This document shows positions 1-6,346 of a stretch of DNA of 15,094 nt, one piece after another (the first letter of the stretch is position 1; every line of letters starts with the position of its first letter). A program made the translations under genes and the position numbers. The stretch comes from JAKORR01 sp964608495 (GTDB lineage Bacteria > Armatimonadota > Zipacnadia > Zipacnadales > FEN-943): the NCBI GenBank assembly GCA_964608495.1, contig CAZSOQ010000126.1, positions 1 through 15,094 of the forward strand. The letters are read 5' to 3'. The notes under the pieces are model-generated. The model did no database searches, was not told the DNA's origin, and saw nothing but the letters and a program-made list of their open reading frames with translations.

Positions 1-40
1 GGGCGCCGTTGGTCTGCCGCGGCACAACCCACCGGCGCCC
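1..40 (-). terminator. Putative terminator hairpin after the 92-residue protein gene
   Basis: Bases 1-8 (GGGCGCCG) are the exact reverse complement of 33-40, giving an 8-bp GC stem. It lies directly after the stop codon of the leftward gene ending at 41. The loop contains a perfect 10-base palindrome, TGCCGCGGCA (15-24), which could form a second hairpin. A T-run cannot be checked because the window ends here, so intrinsic termination is inferred from position and stem strength. Confidence 0.4.
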
Positions 41-319
41 TCACGACGCTGGCTTCACCGCCGTCGTCCCGTCCGAGCGCACGACCAGCACGTGGGTCAC
101 CACTGTGCGCGTGCGGCGCAGCTTATCGGGCTCGAAGGGGTCCAGGTCATACTCCGTCTCGTACTTGTACGGCATCGCGGCGACCACCGGCGGCTGCTCC
201 CCCGGCACTGCCAGCGTAGGGCCCGGGGCGGGCTCCGCCTGCTCCTGGGCCAGGACGACAACGGCGGCCACTACTGCCACGGCCGCCAGGGCCGCTAACC
301 ATGGGGATACCGAGCGCAT
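41..319 (-). CDS. Small membrane-anchored or secreted protein of unknown function (92 aa)
   Basis: The ATG at 319 is chosen because AGGAGG lies seven bases upstream and because the product then opens with a hydrophobic segment. Residues 4-24 are an almost unbroken run of Ala, Val and Leu, which is a signal anchor or signal peptide. A short Pro/Glu/Ala-rich stretch follows. A compact polar tail (about residues 45-92) contains a Tyr/Asp/Glu-rich segment and then a Thr/Val-rich strand, RTVVTHVLVVRSDG, which looks like a beta hairpin. I recognise no family. It could be a lipid-free membrane-tethered domain facing the periplasm or outside. It lies 184 bases downstream of the csoR-like gene on the same strand, with a hairpin between them, so co-transcription is doubtful. 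A longer reading frame extends upstream to 460 but has no ribosome site and an implausible N-terminus. Confidence 0.75.
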   Translation of the reverse strand: MRSVSPWLAALAAVAVVAAVVVLAQEQAEPAPGPTLAVPGEQPPVVAAMPYKYETEYDLDPFEPDKLRRTRTVVTHVLVVRSDGTTAVKPAS

Positions 320-472
320 AGCGGTTCCTCCTGATGGGCGAGCTCCGTGACTAGGACACACGGCAATCCGTCGAGTTCCCGCGCACCAGGGCCATGGCGT
401 CAGGAAGCCGGGGGATAGCATCCCCTGGGGCACGACACGCCGGGAAGTGGTCGCGCCCACAACCGCAGTGGT

Positions 473-489
473 ACCGGGACACTCCCGGT
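473..489 (-). terminator. Hairpin downstream of the csoR-like gene
   Basis: ACCGGGA (473-479) pairs perfectly with TCCCGGT (483-489) across a 3-base loop, starting 15 bases beyond the csoR-like stop. There is no T-run after the stem on the minus strand, so it may attenuate or stabilise the transcript rather than terminate it intrinsically. A second small hairpin, GGGGAT-AGC-ATCCCC, sits at 411-425. The rest of the 320-503 gap shows only the ribosome site of the next gene. Confidence 0.4.
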
Positions 490-503
490 GGCCGCCCGCA
501 GGC

Positions 504-788
504 TCAGGGCAGCCTGGACAGAAGCTCGACGAGATCGGACACCGCCGTGTGGGGGTCGTCGCCCGCCTCCAAAGCCCCCACCAGCCTCTCGGTCATGGTG
601 CAGAAGGCGAGGAGCGTGGCCACACGCTTCGTGGCCGACAACACCGCGCTCAACTGCGGCAAGATCTCCTCGCAAGGCCGCGCCTCCTCGATCATCCGCT
701 GCAGTCCACGCACCTGACCTTCGACGCGCTTGAGGCGGTCCACCAGGGCCTGTCTCTGGGTCTGCGACTTCGAGAGTGGGTCACTCAT
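504..788 (-). CDS. CsoR/FrmR/RcnR-family (DUF156) transcriptional repressor with atypical ligand residues
   Basis: The 94-residue all-helical protein has the family signature: RLKRVEGQVRGLQRMIEE (18-35), then RPCEEIL and QLSAV. The family forms dimers or tetramers that bind G/C-tract operators and release DNA when they sense Cu(I), Ni/Co, formaldehyde or persulfide. Cys39 matches the conserved helix-2 cysteine (Cys36 of Mycobacterium tuberculosis CsoR). Counting from it, the positions of CsoR His61 and Cys65 are Thr64 and Arg68; a second cysteine, Cys63, sits one residue before the His position. The only histidine is His80, outside the site. The effector is therefore probably not classical Cu(I), Ni or Co; a dithiol or persulfide response is possible. 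AAAGGTGG seven bases before the ATG supports the start. It has its own promoter with palindromes. No copper exporter, formaldehyde dehydrogenase or sulfurtransferase gene is nearby. Family assignment is firm; effector is unknown. Confidence 0.92.
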   Translation of the reverse strand: MSDPLSKSQTQRQALVDRLKRVEGQVRGLQRMIEEARPCEEILPQLSAVLSATKRVATLLAFCTMTERLVGALEAGDDPHTAVSDLVELLSRLP

Positions 789-821
789 GAGGGCGCCACC
801 TTTCGCTTCTGCTTATCCTCT

Positions 822-844
822 CGGCCCTGGGCCGTGTGGCCACA
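822..844. promoter_or_regulatory. Two abutting palindromes, candidate operator of the csoR-like gene
   Basis: CGGCCC-T-GGGCCG (822-834) is followed at once by the perfect palindrome TGTGGCCACA (835-844). Both lie between the -10 box (848-853) and the start codon of the csoR-like gene, around the expected transcription start. CsoR-family repressors commonly bind G/C-rich inverted repeats at their own promoters, so autoregulation here is a reasonable inference. The sequence shows the symmetry, not the binding. Confidence 0.4.
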
Positions 845-847
845 GCA

Positions 848-876
848 AGTATAGCCAAAGACCCGTCCCAGGCCAA
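848..876 (-). promoter_or_regulatory. Sigma70-like promoter of the csoR-like gene
   Basis: On the minus strand TTGGCC (871-876) and TATACT (848-853) are separated by exactly 17 bases. The -10 has five of six consensus bases. The start codon is about 60 bases downstream. The fit to position, spacing and neighbouring palindromes is good. Confidence 0.6.
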
Positions 877-880
877 GTTT

Positions 881-894
881 CGCCCGTCCGGGCG
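881..894 (-). terminator. Small GC hairpin after the large glycosidase-like gene
   Basis: CGCCCG-TC-CGGGCG forms a tight six-bp inverted repeat 22 bases past the stop of the gene ending at 917, just upstream of the csoR-like promoter. On the minus strand it is followed by AAACTT rather than a T-run. It is a weak terminator candidate. Confidence 0.25.
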
Positions 895-916
895 GGGTCG
901 GCCCTGCTGCCCGGCC

Positions 917-3049
917 TCAGTCTGCCCGGGCAAGTACTACAGCCTCACCGCTCCGCAGCCTCACGCTGCGGGTCGCCTCGCCGAGGCCGCCGTCCATGTG
1001 TAACGGCCGCCAGGCCGTGTCGAGCGCGAAGTCCCTCGCCGTCTCGTCGCCGTAGCCCGCCACGGGCGGCCTGACGAGCACCAGGCCACTGGTGAAGTCC
1101 CGCGCCAGCACGCGCCAGGGCAGGTACGTACCCTCGTGAAGTGCCAGATCGTCAAACCAGGCGGTCCCCACCGCGCCGTAGACCCTGAAGTTGATCCGTC
1201 CCTCGGTGTCCTGGGCCGTCGTGAAGGCCAGGGCGTAGCGCCGCCAGGGCGTCGTTCCCACCACCGTTATCATGCCCAGCCCTTGCGCCCCGTCGAACTC
1301 ATACGGGTACACCTGGGCCCCCGGCTCGCCCTCGATGCCCTCGGTCCTGACCCAGGCGCTCAGCGTGTACGTTGTGTTTGGCTTGAGGGTTACGGGCAGG
1401 CGGTTGATGTTGTTGATGCTGGCGCTGGTGCTCGAGATCCGGGCTGCTCGCCGGCCGCCGTGGACCACGTCGGTCACGAACTCCACGGGCTCCTGGGTCG
1501 CCCACCCGACGGGCCCCCTGTCCTCCCCTTCCCTATAGTACTCAAAACCGCCGTTTTGAAGCAAGTTGACCGCAAGACCTGATTCCACCTCACCTTCGTA
1601 GAGAACCCTGGGCGCTGACTTGGGCGTGCCTATGTCGGCCTCTATTCCGCCAAACCACTTGTCCTCCGCCCTTCCGTAGGGATGCTGTCCCACCGCAAAG
1701 TACGTGCTTTCGCCGCACGCCAGGTAGTAGCAGCCCAGCCCGTAGATCCGGTCGCGCTCCCTGTCCACATCCACCCTCACCCCGAACTCGCTCTCCTCCG
1801 GGTCATACACGGGGTTGTACTGCAACAGCTGTACCTTTCCCCGAGCGTCCAGCTCCCGCGCCTCGTTGATGCGCTGCTCGGCCTGTCCGAGCTGCTGGCC
1901 CAGGCTGAGCCAGTTCTCGCGCAGCATCCCGTCTATCACGAAGGGCGTGGCTAGCCACCCGTTCGCCAGCCAGGGCGTATCGGGCATGCGCGCCTTCACG
2001 GCGGCCATCAGCCGCTGCATGTCCCGCCGCCACGCCCCGTCGCTCGTCGGCCCGGGGTACTCCAGGATCTCGCTCCCCCAGCGCGAGGGCACCCGCGCCG
2101 GCGTCGTATCGGTATACAGGGCGTCGTAGCCCTCCACCTGCCGCGGTAGGTACACCTCGGCCATGAAGGCCTGGTACTCCGGGTGCCCCACCATCATCAC
2201 GTAGTCGGCCCGGGGCGGCGGCCAGTAGTAGATGGGAACGCGGGCCTCCGACGGCCGCCGCGCTGTGGCCCCGGGGTTGACCAGCCCCGCCGCCTCCTCG
2301 TCGTCAACCACGCCGTCGCCGTTGCGGTCGTTCCTCGGGTCCCATCCCGGCACCACGCGGGTCTCGACCGGGCGGTCCGCGCGCTCGGCCCCCACGTGCA
2401 GCGTGACCTTCGTGTCCATCGAGTAGTGCAGGAACAAGTCCTCCAGTACACCCTCAGTCGTCAGACCCCGCGCCACACACCACTCCGCCAGCAGATCCGC
2501 CTTCGACGACGGCACCACGCACGTCGCGATCAGCGAGTAGTTAACGGTGATGATCTGCGGGTTGAACTCCTTGGCCTTGGCCACATAGGTCAGGTCGTAG
2601 CGGCTGGCGATCAGCTCGGGCCGCGAGCCGAAGTTGAGGAACGTCCGGATGTGAGGCAGCCGCCGTGGCAGTACCCGCCGCTCGTACCTCATGCGCGCGG
2701 GCTCACTGCGCCGGACCTCACCGTCGGGACGCCGCACCTCTACCAGCCACCACCAATCCGTGCCCTCGGGCAGAGCCCGGCCGGCGTACTCGGCGATGTT
2801 CAGGTCCGTCTCGCGTTCCTCGCTGTCCCACAGGTCGGCCTTCCCCGGCGACAGCAGGTCGGGCTTCGTCGCCACGAGTACGCGGTACGCCGCCTGTTCG
2901 CCCGCCGGCCAGTAGAACTCGGGGCACGGGTCCTGCACCGTGCCTCCCTCGCCACGCCATTCGCACAGCAGGACCTGCGTCGCGGCTCCCACGGTCGCGG
3001 CGACCAGCAGTGCCGCCGCCATCACTCTGGGCCTCATCGCGGTTCCCAT
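917..3049 (-). CDS. Secreted multidomain putative glycosidase: FN3-like N-terminus, GHL15-like barrel, CBM4/9-like domain (710 aa)
   Basis: Residues 6-25 form a signal peptide. About residues 35-125 resemble the N-terminal FN3-like domain of bacterial alpha-L-rhamnosidases (PCPEFYWP, AYRVLVA, DLWDS). About residues 130-490 look like a divergent TIM-barrel of the putative-glycosidase GHL15 type, with YDALYTDTTPA (309-319) as the best match to an Asp-bearing active-site strand; its Asp314 is only a candidate catalytic residue. Residues 241-252, DRNGDGVVDDEE, are a textbook EF-hand calcium loop inserted in the barrel region. About residues 495-640 match a CBM4/9-like jelly roll: NLLQNGGFE at its start, NTTYTLSAWVRTEG in the middle and WFDDLAL at its end. 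A short C-terminal beta region follows (DFTSGLVLVRPP). Substrate unknown. The ATG at 3049 is favoured by AAGGA seven bases upstream; the next ATG (3037) also keeps the signal peptide, and an upstream GTG at 3073 is less likely. It follows the MttB-like gene by 62 bases and may share its transcript. Confidence 0.75.
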   Translation of the reverse strand: MGTAMRPRVMAAALLVAATVGAATQVLLCEWRGEGGTVQDPCPEFYWPAGEQAAYRVLVATKPDLLSPGKADLWDSEERETDLNIAEYAGRALPEGTDWWWLVEVRRPDGEVRRSEPARMRYERRVLPRRLPHIRTFLNFGSRPELIASRYDLTYVAKAKEFNPQIITVNYSLIATCVVPSSKADLLAEWCVARGLTTEGVLEDLFLHYSMDTKVTLHVGAERADRPVETRVVPGWDPRNDRNGDGVVDDEEAAGLVNPGATARRPSEARVPIYYWPPPRADYVMMVGHPEYQAFMAEVYLPRQVEGYDALYTDTTPARVPSRWGSEILEYPGPTSDGAWRRDMQRLMAAVKARMPDTPWLANGWLATPFVIDGMLRENWLSLGQQLGQAEQRINEARELDARGKVQLLQYNPVYDPEESEFGVRVDVDRERDRIYGLGCYYLACGESTYFAVGQHPYGRAEDKWFGGIEADIGTPKSAPRVLYEGEVESGLAVNLLQNGGFEYYREGEDRGPVGWATQEPVEFVTDVVHGGRRAARISSTSASINNINRLPVTLKPNTTYTLSAWVRTEGIEGEPGAQVYPYEFDGAQGLGMITVVGTTPWRRYALAFTTAQDTEGRINFRVYGAVGTAWFDDLALHEGTYLPWRVLARDFTSGLVLVRPPVAGYGDETARDFALDTAWRPLHMDGGLGEATRSVRLRSGEAVVLARAD

Positions 3050-3111
3050 GTCCTCTTCCTTGGCCGTCGGCACCGGGCGGCGCCCGCCCGTCGGACGGCT
3101 CTCCTCCTTCG

Positions 3112-4560
3112 CTACCTGACGCGCCGCGTCTGCTCGGCTTCGCTGTCCGCGGCGGCCACCAGCCGCAGCACCTCCGCCCTCTGCTCATCGCTGAGCGGGC
3201 AGAGGTTAGGCGCGCTCTCCAGCAGCCGCACGGCCTTGGCCCGCGCGTTGTCGAGCATGGTGCGTGGCTCCTGCATCCACGCCGCCGCCACGCGCCTGTC
3301 CATCAGCTCCGAGATGAAAAGCTCCTCGCGGTAGTGGGCCGCCGTATGCGGCTCCTGCAGGTAGTACGCCCCGCGCGGGGCCACCTCCGCGATGACCTCC
3401 TCCGCCAGCGTCTCCTCGCTCACCTCAGACCCGCGCAGCAGGCGGTCGAAGTGCTGCATCATCTCCAGGTCGAGCATGAGCTGCACCGTGCTGCCGATGT
3501 CCGCGAAGGCCAGCACCGCCATCGAGCCGAAGTCCCGCACGCCCCCGAGCACGGCCCACGTCGTGTCCAGCGACTTCTCCATCATGGCCTGCACGCCCGG
3601 GGTTTTGGCCGCCGTCGTCGGGCCTCCGACGGCCGTGTAGCGGCCCCCGAAGATGTACGCGCCCATCTGCGCGGCCCCCAGCCGCAGGAGCTGCACGTCC
3701 GGCCCGGTCTGCGTGTGGATGCCCATCTTCATGTCGAAGGTCAGCGGCCCCGCGCAGTAGCCGCACAGCCGGTCGTCCACCGCGAGGGTGACCGCGTTGC
3801 ACCCCAGCACCTCGGCGGTGATCTGGACCAGCGCCCCCGCAAGGGTGGCGGGCGTGGCCACGCCGGCCACGGGCATCGTCGAGATTTGCAGCGGCTGCCC
3901 GAGCAGCTCGCGCGCCCTCATGCCCAGGCGGATATTCTCCCCCGTGATCATGAAGGGCGAGTTGTACCACACCTTGGCGGCGAAGACGGGCGCCTGGCGC
4001 ACCTTCTCCACGCTCCCGTCCACGACCGCCTGCAGCTCGATGAAGTACGGCAGGCTGCTCTCGGAGTAGACGGACACCCGGTGGGGGCGCGCGGCGTTGA
4101 GCAGGATCGTGGCGAAGGCGTGCACATCCGCCGACGCGGCGGGAACGTCCTGCGGGATGAAGGTCGGGTGGTAGCGCGGCAGGCCCAGGGCGTCCACGAC
4201 GCGCGAGAAGTCCGCCAGGTCCTGCTCGGTGGCGGGCCGCAGCTTGTCGGTGTAGGGATCGTGGCACCACAGCGCCTGGCCCGAGGGACCATAGGTCAGG
4301 GTCGAGGGGAAGTCCGGCTCGCCCGCGGCAACGGGCCCCCTGGCGGCCCCGATGCGCGCCAGCACCGCGTCGCGAGCGGCCTGGGTGAACCAGACGCGCT
4401 CGCCCTCGATGCGGCAGCCGAGGGCGGCCAGGGCGTCGTAGAAGTCCGGCGTGCCTTGGGCGCGTAGCGGCACCCGGGCCCACACCCTGAGCGCGGCCTG
4501 CAGGATCCGCTCGCACTCGTCCTCGCTGAGGACCTCAGGCACACGGCAGCGCAGCTTCAC
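3112..4560 (-). CDS. MttB-superfamily corrinoid-dependent methyltransferase, non-pyrrolysine type (482 aa)
   Basis: Its length and internal pattern fit the trimethylamine methyltransferase (MttB) superfamily, TIM barrels that move a methyl group from a quaternary or tertiary amine to a corrinoid protein. Diagnostic stretches are the central region after SVYSESSLPYF, the PFMITGEN segment, the MPVAGVATPATLAGAL loop and the C-terminal block from TPGVQAMMEKSLD to DLEMMQHFDRLLRG. Archaeal MttB carries pyrrolysine from an in-frame amber codon; here the only TAG is the terminating codon, so this is the MtgB/MtpB-like group, whose known substrates include glycine betaine, proline betaine and carnitine. 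No corrinoid protein, reductive activator or tetrahydrofolate methyltransferase gene is in the window, so substrate and partner cannot be read. The start is GTG, supported by GGAGGG eight bases upstream. An AAGGAGG sequence just after the stop (about 3101-3109) has no start codon at a useful distance. Confidence 0.88.
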   Translation of the reverse strand: MKLRCRVPEVLSEDECERILQAALRVWARVPLRAQGTPDFYDALAALGCRIEGERVWFTQAARDAVLARIGAARGPVAAGEPDFPSTLTYGPSGQALWCHDPYTDKLRPATEQDLADFSRVVDALGLPRYHPTFIPQDVPAASADVHAFATILLNAARPHRVSVYSESSLPYFIELQAVVDGSVEKVRQAPVFAAKVWYNSPFMITGENIRLGMRARELLGQPLQISTMPVAGVATPATLAGALVQITAEVLGCNAVTLAVDDRLCGYCAGPLTFDMKMGIHTQTGPDVQLLRLGAAQMGAYIFGGRYTAVGGPTTAAKTPGVQAMMEKSLDTTWAVLGGVRDFGSMAVLAFADIGSTVQLMLDLEMMQHFDRLLRGSEVSEETLAEEVIAEVAPRGAYYLQEPHTAAHYREELFISELMDRRVAAAWMQEPRTMLDNARAKAVRLLESAPNLCPLSDEQRAEVLRLVAAADSEAEQTRRVR

Positions 4561-4611
4561 GAGCCGCTCCCTCCCTGGGGTAGTTCAGGGGGCGGGCGCA
4601 GGCTCCCGCCG

Positions 4612-4628
4612 CCTGCCCTCCGGGCAGG
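4612..4628 (-). terminator. GC hairpin between the 233-aa secreted protein gene and the MttB-like gene
   Basis: CCTGCCC (4612-4618) and GGGCAGG (4622-4628) pair perfectly across a 3-base loop, about 100 bases after the upstream stop and 52 bases before the MttB-like start. There is no T-run. It could separate the two genes transcriptionally or be a leader structure. The rest of the 166-base gap shows a consensus TTGACA but no convincing -10. Confidence 0.3.
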
Positions 4629-4726
4629 AAGGGCGCGCCAGCACGCACACTGACCCGCCCGGCAGGGAACGCCGCGCCGAGGACACTTGCGCAGGCAGGC
4701 GGGCTGTCAACCCGGGCCCGCGGGTA

Positions 4727-5428
4727 TCAGTACACTCCCACCCGAGGCGGCAGGAGAGGCCGGAAGAGCTTGGGGTAGCCCGGGTAGCGCTCCCAGTAGG
4801 GGACAGTCCACTCGTTCGCCCCGTCCAGCAGATACAGGCGACCCATGTTCGCGGCGTTCCAGGCTTCCTTGCCGGCGTTCTCCGGCACGGCCTCCAGGCC
4901 CATCTCCTCGCCGTGGTCCCGCAGGTCCTGGATCGTCAGGTCCTCGCGGATGATCGTGACCGCCTCGACGGCGTCGGGAGCCCGCAGGCCGATGAGCCGC
5001 AGGTCGTGCATCCTGAAAGGCTTGGGCATGTTGACGCGGAAGAGGAATTTCTTGCGCTCGTGGCGGTTGTCGCCGCGCTCGGTCAGCGGACCGTCGTAGA
5101 GGGCATACAGGGGCATCAGCCGCGCCAGCTTGTCCCTGCAGGCGGGCAGTTCGGGATGAGGAGGCACCGCGCGCAGGTCCACGCACAGCAGCACCTGCCC
5201 GCAGCCGCCCTGCTCGCCCCAGACCTTGAGGCGCAGCTCGCCCTCGATGATGCCGCCGAGCTGGTCCACCCGCAGCTCTGCCCCGGTCCACGAGAACCGG
5301 ATCGGGGCATCATCGCTCCGCCCGGCAAACTGCATCACCCGGGGCTCGTAGCTGTTGGTGATGCCCCAGGCCAAGCTCGCCGCCACAACCGCCGCCAGGA
5401 GTAGACCCACCTGCCGGTGAAGCTTCAT
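4727..5428 (-). CDS. Secreted protein of unknown function (233 aa)
   Basis: The ATG at 5428 has GGAGG eight bases upstream and gives a typical signal peptide: MKLHRQ, then a hydrophobic stretch to about residue 22. The mature part has beta-strand-like patterning. Notable points are a Gly/Cys segment GGCGQ (74-78) followed by CVDLRA, three mature cysteines (76, 82, 97), a charged block RHERKKFLFRVN (122-133) and an aromatic/proline-rich tail (PYWERYPGYPKLFRP). I recognise no family. A plausible reading is an extracellular or periplasmic beta-sandwich, but no function follows from that. It has its own strong promoter and a 5' leader of about 110 bases. Upstream in-frame sequence (to 5560) is low-complexity, Ser/Arg/Gly-rich and lies across the promoter, so it is not part of the protein. 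Confidence 0.75.
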   Translation of the reverse strand: MKLHRQVGLLLAAVVAASLAWGITNSYEPRVMQFAGRSDDAPIRFSWTGAELRVDQLGGIIEGELRLKVWGEQGGCGQVLLCVDLRAVPPHPELPACRDKLARLMPLYALYDGPLTERGDNRHERKKFLFRVNMPKPFRMHDLRLIGLRAPDAVEAVTIIREDLTIQDLRDHGEEMGLEAVPENAGKEAWNAANMGRLYLLDGANEWTVPYWERYPGYPKLFRPLLPPRVGVY

Positions 5429-5548
5429 CGCTGCTTCCTCCCTCGCTGTCGAGCTGGACGACCGCGACCCTCTGGCGGAGCTGCCGCCCCGCCGCGTCCC
5501 CGGGCTTGACGGTCCTTGCTGCGACCAGCCCTCGATCCTCGCCTCTAG

Positions 5549-5577
5549 TTTATCGGCCACAGGGCCGGAATTGTCAA
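5549..5577 (-). promoter_or_regulatory. Strong sigma70-like promoter of the 233-aa secreted protein gene
   Basis: On the minus strand a perfect TTGACA (5572-5577) lies 17 bases before GATAAA (5549-5554, four of six). It sits in a locally AT-richer patch between the stop of the Ig-like gene (5637) and the start at 5428. The spacer contains GGCCCTGTGGCC, a small inverted repeat that could be an operator. It predicts an untranslated leader of roughly 110 bases. Confidence 0.6.
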
Positions 5578-5636
5578 CTCACTCGTCGCCCCGGCCCTGA
5601 CTGCCGCGCGCCACCACAGCCCCGCTTCCTGCGAGG

Positions 5637-6272
5637 TCATTGCGGCGACGCCACGGTCACTATCGCCTCGAGCGACCCCGTCCGCCCCGTGAAAGCCTGG
5701 GCGTGGATCTCGTACCGTAGCGGGATGTCGGCGCCCATGAAGATGCGCGGCGTGGAGATGACCAGCGAGAACCCGCCCGTCTCATCGGTGAAGTGGCGAT
5801 GGCCCGGCACCTTCTTCTTGAGCTCCCCCGTCGCGGCGTCGTAAACGGCGGTCCAGACCACCATGAGCTGGCCCGGCTGGGCGCGACCGACCACCGTGGT
5901 GCTGGGCCCCACCGTGTCGCCGTTGCGCGGGCTGGTGATGACCGGGGCGCCGGTGAAGCTGGACGCCGCCCCCGTCGCGGCCCCGGTCAGCGCGGCCTCA
6001 ACCTGGCTCGCGTCGGCCGCCGCGTAGTAGTTGCCCCCGCCGATGGCCGCCACCGACTGCAGGTAGGAGATGGCGTCGTTGTCGCCCTCCACGTCCAGGC
6101 CCACCGCGTTGATCTGGATCGGCATCGGGTTCTGCGCTACGGCCTGCTGCGCCTCGGCCAGCGCCGACTCCACCGTCTCGTTGTCGTCGCACAGGTCCAC
6201 TCTCGCCCACGCCCCCGCCCCCAGACCGACGGCCGCGCAGACTGCTATCGCCAGTACCACGTAAGGCCTCAT
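5637..6272 (-). CDS. Secreted protein with the C-terminal half of a VWA fold plus an Ig-like domain (211 aa)
   Basis: The ATG at 6272 has GGAGGG nine bases upstream and an in-frame TAG immediately before it, so this is a separate start. Residues 1-23 are a signal peptide ending at AWA. Residues 25-100 read like the second half of a VWA domain: a helix (ESALAEAQQAVAQ), a core strand (IQINAVGLDV, 52-61), a helix (AISYLQSVAAIGG) and the typical GGNYYAAADASQVEAAL ending (79-95). The first half, with the metal-binding DxSxS, is absent. Residues 108-211 look like a beta-sandwich Ig-like domain opening with PVITSPRNGDTVGPS, as in bacterial cell-surface proteins. It lies 74 bases after the VWA gene, whose VWA domain lacks just this part. 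The half-domain assignment is by pattern; whether the two proteins assemble is unknown. Confidence 0.72.
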   Translation of the reverse strand: MRPYVVLAIAVCAAVGLGAGAWARVDLCDDNETVESALAEAQQAVAQNPMPIQINAVGLDVEGDNDAISYLQSVAAIGGGNYYAAADASQVEAALTGAATGAASSFTGAPVITSPRNGDTVGPSTTVVGRAQPGQLMVVWTAVYDAATGELKKKVPGHRHFTDETGGFSLVISTPRIFMGADIPLRYEIHAQAFTGRTGSLEAIVTVASPQ

Positions 6273-6346
6273 CTACTCTCGCCCTCCGTTCCCCGACCGG
6301 GTCGAGGTCCTGCCGGCGCTCTTCGCCTCTCCGCGGCCCCTTCCGC

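Noticed and set aside
3112..3114. TAG stop of the MttB homologue as a possible pyrrolysine codon
   Set aside because: Pyrrolysine in MttB is internal, deep in the barrel. This TAG is at the natural C-terminus, and read-through would add only a short Arg-rich tail before TGA. No pyl genes are in the window.
2665..4467. 600-codon open frame on the + strand
   Set aside because: It lies opposite the MttB-like and GHL15-like genes, is very rich in Arg, His, Pro and Gly without domain patterns, and is explained by high G+C content. The minus-strand frames have recognisable domains and ribosome sites.
4682..4710. TTGACA (minus strand, 4705-4710) as a promoter for the MttB-like gene
   Set aside because: The -35 is perfect, but the hexamer 17 bases downstream is AGTGTC and no better -10 occurs at 16-18 bases.
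6273..6346. Frameshift or programmed frameshift joining the VWA gene to the next gene
   Set aside because: The second gene has an in-frame TAG directly before its ATG, its own GGAGGG ribosome site and a signal peptide, so a simple frame change would not make one continuous VWA protein.
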